Part shown: positions 5,877-9,790 of the stretch, in pieces
Layout of the letters: each line of letters begins with the position of its first letter
Position numbering within the stretch: position 1 is the first letter of the stretch
NCBI GenBank assembly: GCA_964549765.1
Contig: CAZJWR010000100.1
Location: forward strand, 1-9,790
DNA length: 9,790 bases
DNA from: CAZJWR01 sp964549765
GTDB lineage: Bacteria > Zixibacteria > MSB-5A5 > GN15 > JAAZOE01
Direction: 5' to 3'
Program-made: the position numbers and the translations under genes
Notes under the pieces: model-generated
The model's input: the letters and a program-made list of their open reading frames with translations, nothing else
The model's database searches: none
What the model was told of the DNA's origin: nothing

Positions 5877-8375
5877 TCAATTCTGGCTCTGCTCCACCAG
5901 TTCGGCGTATTCCCGTAAGATGCGGTCGACCATCTCCTCCGATTCGGCCTCGGCCAATATCCCGAACGACGCCGTCAGGCGATCCGGCGCCACCAGCACC
6001 CAGCCGCCGTCTTCGAGTATCCGTACGCCGTCGATCAGCTGCCGATTCTTGTCCACGGTCGAGGAAATCAGCGTCCGCATCACCTGACCCTTCTTGCCCC
6101 ACGGGCACGGCACCGACTTTGTCTTGCGGATATAATTATCGAAGCGATGATGCAGATCACTCAGTTTGAGCTTTGTCTTGGACATCATCCCCAAGAGTTG
6201 CACCACCGCATACATGGCGTCGGCGCCGATTTGGAATTCCGGGAAAATGAATCCGCCCAGCGTGCCGCCGACAAAATCGGCCCCGCCCCGAATATGGGCA
6301 TCCATCATGGCCAGATGATCGTTGCGCACCCGCATGACCTCGACGCCGTATTCCTCGGCGATCTTGTCGACGCCCATCGAGGCCGACACCGGCACGGCGA
6401 TCCGCCGCGCCGTGTGCGTCTGCAAATACAGCTCGGTCATCATCAGGAGCATCATCTGCGAATCGATTTCCTCGCCGTTTTCATTGACGATGATCATCTT
6501 TTCGGCGGCGGGGTTGATCATGATGCCCATATCCGACGACAGCGACGTGACGATGGTGGACAACTGCCGTGTTTTTTCGTTCATGGACAGCGAATGTTCC
6601 GTGGCTCGGGCCGGATTGGGGTATGCGTTCAGACTGAGCGTGTCGATGCTGAGGGCGGACGTAATCTCCGGGAAAAACTGCCCGGCGGCGCCGTAGGAAT
6701 AGTCGACCACCAGCCGGAAATCCGACTCACGGATCAAATCACCGTCGACCGATTCGAGGAATTCATCCCGGTAAATGTCGTACAGCCGCTCCTGCAATTC
6801 CAGACGACCCGTCTCCGCCATCGACGCGCGGGGGAAATCCTCGTTGGTGAACGACCGCTCAACTTTCTTGGATTTGCTCGACGGCAAATCCAGGCCGTTG
6901 CTGTCAAAAAAGATCATGTCGATGACGTTGTAATTGGTCGGACTGTGACGGATGTAAATTCCCGCCGCATAGTGGCCATTCTTTAGCGCATGCCGGAGTA
7001 CCGGCGTCGGCAGTATTTCGAGATCATCGACATCCACCCCGGTCGCCATCAGACCGCACATGATGGATCGCTTGAGCAGGCGCGAGGTATCCGAGGCGTC
7101 GCGGCTGGTCACGATACGCTGGCGGCGTCCTAACGACGCGCCGAAAGCCGCGCCCAGCTTGACCGCCATCTCCGGTGTCACTTCGGTCAGGCCCAGCCCC
7201 GATACTTTGGAATCGGTGAATAGCTCCCGGTTCCATTTCTCGCCCCAGACGATCGATGATGATACCGCCGCCCCGTCGTCGACTATTTTCCCCGGCCACA
7301 CTTTGCAATTGGCCCGTATTCTGGCCCCGGCCCCGATTCGGCAATCATCCGCGATCACAGCGCGGTCAAGGATCGATGCTTCGCGGCCGATATATACGCG
7401 ATTGGTGACAATGGCGCTGACCATCGATACCAGCGGTTCGATAACGGTATCGGCCCAGACTATTGAATCGGTGATTTTGGCGTGTTCACCGATTGAAACG
7501 CGCTCGCCGATGATTGAATTGTTCAGTTTCGTTCCCTCGCCGACGCGGCAGCCATGACCCAGCACCACCGTTCCGGAAAATGCCACGTCGTCGGCGACGT
7601 CGACGTTTCGTCCCAGGTAGATCACGGCGTCGTCACGGTCGATACGGTCGGCGCCGAAACTGACGCCGACTTTCGCGTCGAGTATATCGTGATGAACGTT
7701 GACATATTCGTCGATATTGCCTACGTCCCGCCAGTAGCCATCACAGACTTTCCCCAGAAGGTTCATCTGTTTCTGGAGCATGATGGGGTAGAGGTTCTGC
7801 GAAAAATCGAAATTGGTTTTGGGCGGGATCAGCCGCACCGTTTTCGGATCGAGGATATAGACGCCGGTGTTGATCGTGTCGGAAAACATCTCCCCCCACG
7901 ACGGTTTTTCGAGAAAGCGGGTGATACGGTCGTCGGCGTCGGTGATGACGATACCGTAGGCGAGAGGATTTTCCAGCCGGGTCAGGAGGATGGTGGCGTC
8001 GCCCTGCTTTTCCTCGTGAAATCGGAAACCGCTGCTTAAATCGAAATCGGTTAAAACGTCGCCCGATATGATCAACACCGTCTCGTCGCAGAAATCGGCC
8101 GCGTACCGCACCGCTCCCGCCGTGCCGTAATCCTGATCCGGCAGCATGTAATCCATCTTGACGCCGAACTTGCGGCCGTCCTTGAAATGATTTTTGATGA
8201 TGTCCGATTGGTAAAATGTCAGCGCCATGAGGTCGTCGAAGCCGTGCTTCTTGAGCAGGTTGACGACATGCTCCATCATCGGCAGATTGGCGATCGGCAC
8301 CATCGGCTTCGGGATGTTGATCGTTAATGGCCGCAGGCGCGTGCCGAAACCGCCGGCCATTATGATTGCTTTCAC
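5877..8375 (-). CDS. Mannose-1-P guanylyltransferase fused to degenerate phosphomannomutase domain
   Basis: An 832-residue fusion. Residues 1-235 are a sugar-phosphate nucleotidyltransferase: GGFGTRLRPLT (8-18), PKPM (22-25), metal Asp106 in SGD, EKP (156-158), NTG (169-171) and YWRDVGN with Asp217. Residues about 248-375 are left-handed beta-helix hexapeptide repeats, as in GDP-mannose pyrophosphorylases. Residues about 380-832 have the four-domain phosphomannomutase/phosphoglucomutase layout, but all active-site loops are altered: the phosphoserine loop reads IRHSPTNYN (475-483, Ser478 kept), the metal loop reads NPAAEK (621-626) instead of DGDADR, the sugar loop reads GGTLGG (703-708) instead of GExSGH, and the phosphate loop at 796-803 lacks RPSGTEP. 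Such fusions are known in actinobacteria and cyanobacteria. GDP-mannose synthesis is the best guess; other NDP-sugars are possible. The start is GTG after AGGGGAGAG. The GTG overlaps the upstream gene's TGA, implying translational coupling. Confidence 0.9.
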   Translation of the reverse strand: MKAIIMAGGFGTRLRPLTINIPKPMVPIANLPMMEHVVNLLKKHGFDDLMALTFYQSDIIKNHFKDGRKFGVKMDYMLPDQDYGTAGAVRYAADFCDETVLIISGDVLTDFDLSSGFRFHEEKQGDATILLTRLENPLAYGIVITDADDRITRFLEKPSWGEMFSDTINTGVYILDPKTVRLIPPKTNFDFSQNLYPIMLQKQMNLLGKVCDGYWRDVGNIDEYVNVHHDILDAKVGVSFGADRIDRDDAVIYLGRNVDVADDVAFSGTVVLGHGCRVGEGTKLNNSIIGERVSIGEHAKITDSIVWADTVIEPLVSMVSAIVTNRVYIGREASILDRAVIADDCRIGAGARIRANCKVWPGKIVDDGAAVSSSIVWGEKWNRELFTDSKVSGLGLTEVTPEMAVKLGAAFGASLGRRQRIVTSRDASDTSRLLKRSIMCGLMATGVDVDDLEILPTPVLRHALKNGHYAAGIYIRHSPTNYNVIDMIFFDSNGLDLPSSKSKKVERSFTNEDFPRASMAETGRLELQERLYDIYRDEFLESVDGDLIRESDFRLVVDYSYGAAGQFFPEITSALSIDTLSLNAYPNPARATEHSLSMNEKTRQLSTIVTSLSSDMGIMINPAAEKMIIVNENGEEIDSQMMLLMMTELYLQTHTARRIAVPVSASMGVDKIAEEYGVEVMRVRNDHLAMMDAHIRGGADFVGGTLGGFIFPEFQIGADAMYAVVQLLGMMSKTKLKLSDLHHRFDNYIRKTKSVPCPWGKKGQVMRTLISSTVDKNRQLIDGVRILEDGGWVLVAPDRLTASFGILAEAESEEMVDRILREYAELVEQSQN

Positions 8376-9079
8376 GGCATCTCTCCCCTCGTCGCGCGGT
8401 TTTCGGACTCTGCTATCAAACGCGGTCTTATCGCTTCCGTAACGGTAGAAAAATCGTCAAACACGAAAAAGTCAATGTTTTCTTTGCGGCAGTGTTCGGC
8501 CAGGTCGCCCTTGGCGAAGATGATATCCGCCTCGGGGACGGCGCACACGTCGGACCTGCCGTCGCCTATATAGATCGCCGTCTGGGCTGGCTTTTTCAGC
8601 CGCCGGACATGATATCCCTTGCAGTTGCCGCATTGCCCGCAGCTCTGATCGGAATACGGCCAGGTTATGTTCAGCCGACCCTCGTCGATAATCGCCCGAT
8701 TGGAAAACACCGGCAGGCCGTCCAACCCGTGGCGATCCAGGAGATGGCGGATGTAGAGATCGAGGCCGTCCGAGACGATATAGAGCGGCAAATCATGGGA
8801 GCGGCACAGCGTCACCAGATCGCCGAAACCGGGATCGAGATCGAACCCGTCGACGAATTCATAAAATTCCTCGAGCGTCGTATCCCGGGCCAGTTCGGAC
8901 TCCCGCCGCAAACATTCGCGGGAATCTATTTCGCCGGCCTTCCACCGCGCGACCACTTCCTCCGATTTGCCCTCGGAAAAATAATGAAACAGCCGGTTGC
9001 CGACGTCGCGGCGGGCGATGGTACCGTCGAAGTCGGAAAAAATAATCAGATCGTGACCGTTGCGGTTCGATTCAGTCAA
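8372..9079 (-). CDS. HAD-superfamily phosphatase, MtnX/PSP-like (HAD-IB)
   Basis: A cytoplasmic hydrolase of about 235 residues from the TTG at 9079. Motif I is SDFDGT (nucleophile Asp16, acid/base Asp18), motif II is VSDG (Ser103), motif III is probably Lys154 in CGNCK, and motif IV is GDGRSD (Asp173, Asp177). A helical C1-type cap lies between motifs I and II. The CGQCGNCK segment (Cys147, 150, 153) matches the Cys-rich CGxCK context of MtnX-type phosphatases. The family dephosphorylates small phosphate esters by an aspartyl-phosphate intermediate; MtnX acts in methionine salvage, but no other salvage gene is here. Coupling to the nucleotidyltransferase suggests a sugar-phosphate substrate (inference). 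An in-frame ATG at 9139 would add 20 residues, but it has no ribosome-binding site, overlaps the likely promoter, and gives an overlong N-terminus. It is first gene of the minus-strand unit; its TGA overlaps the next GTG. Confidence 0.87.
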   Translation of the reverse strand: MTESNRNGHDLIIFSDFDGTIARRDVGNRLFHYFSEGKSEEVVARWKAGEIDSRECLRRESELARDTTLEEFYEFVDGFDLDPGFGDLVTLCRSHDLPLYIVSDGLDLYIRHLLDRHGLDGLPVFSNRAIIDEGRLNITWPYSDQSCGQCGNCKGYHVRRLKKPAQTAIYIGDGRSDVCAVPEADIIFAKGDLAEHCRKENIDFFVFDDFSTVTEAIRPRLIAESENRATRGEMP

Positions 9080-9087
9080 TTCTATTG

Positions 9088-9091
9088 CTCC
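9088..9091 (-). promoter_or_regulatory. Shine-Dalgarno deciding a TTG start
   Basis: On the minus strand GGAG lies 8 nt before the TTG at 9079-9077. The alternative ATG at 9139 has its nearest GGAG about 25 nt away, so this site favours the shorter phosphatase. Confidence 0.5.
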
Positions 9092-9114
9092 ATCGTGACG
9101 TACGTCCGAACAAT

Positions 9115-9143
9115 AAGATACGCGACGGACCCGGTCCATTCAA
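9115..9143 (-). promoter_or_regulatory. Sigma-70-like promoter for the phosphatase-fusion-lipase unit
   Basis: Minus strand: TTGAAT (9143-9138), a 17-nt spacer, then TATCTT (9120-9115). Each hexamer matches four of six consensus bases. Transcription would start near 9108, about 30 nt ahead of the TTG start. The spacer carries an 11-bp inverted repeat, GGACC-C-GGTCC (9127-9137), which could be an operator or chance. Confidence 0.4.
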
Positions 9144-9345
9144 GCCAAAATGCGCATTCTCTTCTCCACCGGAACGGGTGTCACGGCCGGCTCGGCACGG
9201 TTCGGCCGAGGGGATACCCGAAGACGGCGGCGCAGGAATTCGGAAAAGCGGCGCTTCAGGCGGCCGAAAATGATTCTTCATAGGGGCGGTCCGGAGCGGC
9301 ATCTCGAGGGCGGGCGATTTTGGCCGATAAAAACCAAAGTCCGGC
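9144..9345. other. Intergenic region, no gene seen
   Basis: This lies between the divergent phosphatase promoter and the tRNA promoter. Together with the tRNA leader it makes a gene-free stretch of about 380 bp. Open frames on both strands here lack ribosome-binding sites and recognisable domains and have low-complexity, Arg/Gly/Pro-rich translations typical of GC-rich non-coding DNA. A GC-rich imperfect palindrome (CTCGGC...GGCCGAG) lies at about 9190-9211 without a T-tract. Nothing else stands out. Confidence 0.5.
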
Positions 9346-9373
9346 TTGACAAACCGTTTCTGCGTATTATATT
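9346..9373 (+). promoter_or_regulatory. Strong sigma-70-like promoter upstream of tRNA-Asn
   Basis: A perfect TTGACA (9346-9351), a 16-nt spacer, then TATATT (9368-9373), five of six to TATAAT. It is the best promoter in the window. The nearest downstream gene on this strand is the tRNA at 9522, giving a start near 9380 and a leader of about 140 nt. Confidence 0.6.
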
Positions 9374-9379
9374 GGCAAG

Positions 9380-9521
9380 CCGTGGAGCGATTGGCTCCTG
9401 TTTTAGTTATGGTATTGACGACTTTGGTGGAACGGAGTCATCGGAAAAGGCCATAATTGGAGCGGGTAATAAGTCGCCTCATGGGCGATTGAAAAAATTT
9501 TAGTACGATAGACGAAAACAC
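9380..9521 (+). other. Structured leader of the tRNA transcript, possible small RNA
   Basis: The transcript predicted from the 9346 promoter would begin with a small hairpin, GGAGC (9384-9388) with GCTCC (9394-9398) around GATTG, followed two bases later by TTTT. A second hairpin, TCGCC (9474-9478) with GGCGA (9484-9488), precedes an A/T-rich run ending at about 9501. It may simply be the 5' trailer removed by RNase P, or contain a short non-coding RNA. No known RNA family is recognised. Confidence 0.3.
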
Positions 9522-9593
9522 TCCCCTGTAGCTCAGTGGTAGAGCAGCTGACTGTTAATCAGCGGGCCGCTGGTTCGAGTCCAGCCGGGGGAG
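9522..9593 (+). tRNA. tRNA-Asn (anticodon GUU)
   Basis: A complete 72-nt cloverleaf. The acceptor stem TCCCCTG (9522-9528) pairs with CGGGGGA (9586-9592) with one T-G pair, and G9593 is the discriminator. The D stem is GCTC/GAGC (9531-9534, 9542-9545). The anticodon stem GCTGA/TCAGC encloses the loop CTGTTAA with anticodon GTT at 9554-9556. The variable loop is five bases. The T stem GCTGG/CCAGC encloses TTCGAGT. The CCA end is not encoded (the next bases are CTTT), so it must be added by CCA-adding enzyme. No repeat of its 3' end occurs in the remaining 197 bp, so there is no sign of an integrated element here. Confidence 0.97.
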
Positions 9594-9600
9594 CTTTTTT
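9586..9600 (+). terminator. T-run directly after tRNA-Asn
   Basis: The GC-rich 3' side of the acceptor stem is followed one base later by six T residues (9595-9600). The stable folded tRNA plus the U-tract could end transcription as an intrinsic terminator, which would make the tRNA the last gene of its transcript. Confidence 0.45.
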
Positions 9601-9790
9601 ATACCCAGTTCGAACGCCATAATCCAAGAACATCACTCTCCAACCGTCGATTAACCAGATTCATTGACGTAACCTGCCAGTTGGCGGCGAGTTAGCAAAA
9701 TCCACATCAAAATCTCAATTGGCTTTCATAATCGTGCTTACCTAAGTCCTGACGCTAAACCGGGTAAATCGGTGCAAAATCCCCTATTTA
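9601..9790. other. Right-end intergenic tail, no gene seen
   Basis: This segment is noticeably more AT-rich than the coding part of the window. No open frame with a ribosome-binding site, no second tRNA and no strong hairpin is seen. GCAAAATCC occurs twice (9695-9703, 9774-9782), which is too short to mean much. Confidence 0.4.

Noticed and set aside
5797..6108. Upstream extension of the hydrolase open frame
   Set aside because: The added residues are Arg/Gly-rich, overlap the end of the fusion gene, and would bury the signal peptide that starts at the ATG at 5796.
6147..6986. A 279-codon plus-strand open frame opposite the fusion gene
   Set aside because: It is His/Arg/Asp-rich with no motif and mirrors the mutase-domain codons of the real minus-strand gene.
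8366..9283. A 305-codon plus-strand open frame opposite the HAD phosphatase
   Set aside because: The minus strand has all four HAD motifs and a coupled stop/start. The plus frame has no ribosome-binding site or family signature.
9409..9456. A 15-codon frame downstream of the tRNA promoter, possible leader peptide
   Set aside because: No Shine-Dalgarno sequence lies ahead of the ATG and there is no codon run that would suggest attenuation.
9150..9503. A 117-codon plus-strand open frame before the tRNA
   Set aside because: It has no ribosome-binding site and runs through the strong promoter at 9346-9373 and the leader hairpins. The translation has no recognisable fold.
9522..9790. tRNA-Asn as an integration (attB) site of a genomic island
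   Set aside because: No integrase and no repeat of the tRNA 3' end is present in the 197 bp that follow. The window ends too soon to say more.

Overview
The window looks like chromosomal DNA from an uncultured, moderately GC-rich bacterium. It carries five protein genes, one tRNA and a few small sites. The organism is inferred, not shown. A large secreted C25-type peptidase ends in a two-repeat dockerin of the kind 'GDxNxDGxxNVADAVxxxxxVFKGG'. That tail style, plus a mannose-1-phosphate guanylyltransferase fused to a degenerate phosphomannomutase, fits the FCB-group/candidate Zixibacteria neighbourhood better than any well-studied phylum. Two of the five genes appear to start with TTG and one with GTG.

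Layout. Positions 1-229 hold no gene, but contain two adjacent palindromic intergenic repeats (110-137 and 142-180) that share their outer ends. On the plus strand follow an HI0933/BaiN-type flavoprotein (230-1471) and a 963-residue exported gingipain-like cysteine peptidase with a jelly-roll-like module and C-terminal dockerin (1644-4535). A hairpin between the convergent genes (4578-4599) may end transcription from both sides. On the minus strand, reading right to left, a HAD-superfamily phosphatase (9079-8372) overlaps by 4 bp the guanylyltransferase/phosphomannomutase-like fusion (8375-5877). After 80 bp comes a secreted PAF-acetylhydrolase-like lipase/esterase (5796-4612). The three probably form one transcription unit read from a promoter at about 9143-9115. 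At the right end, a plus-strand promoter (9346-9373) precedes a roughly 140-nt leader and tRNA-Asn(GUU) at 9522-9593. No gene is visible in 9144-9521 apart from these elements, or in 9601-9790.

How they might work together. The HAD phosphatase and the nucleotidyltransferase fusion are translationally coupled, so they probably act in the same sugar-phosphate or nucleotide-sugar route (inference). The peptidase and the lipase/esterase are both exported and could serve extracellular macromolecule breakdown, but nothing in the sequence ties them together functionally. The most notable observation is that the phosphomannomutase half of the fusion has lost the magnesium-binding Asp loop and altered all three other active-site loops. 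It is therefore probably not an active mutase and may be a regulatory or ligand-binding domain. I found no CRISPR array, transposase, phage gene or recognisable new multi-gene system.
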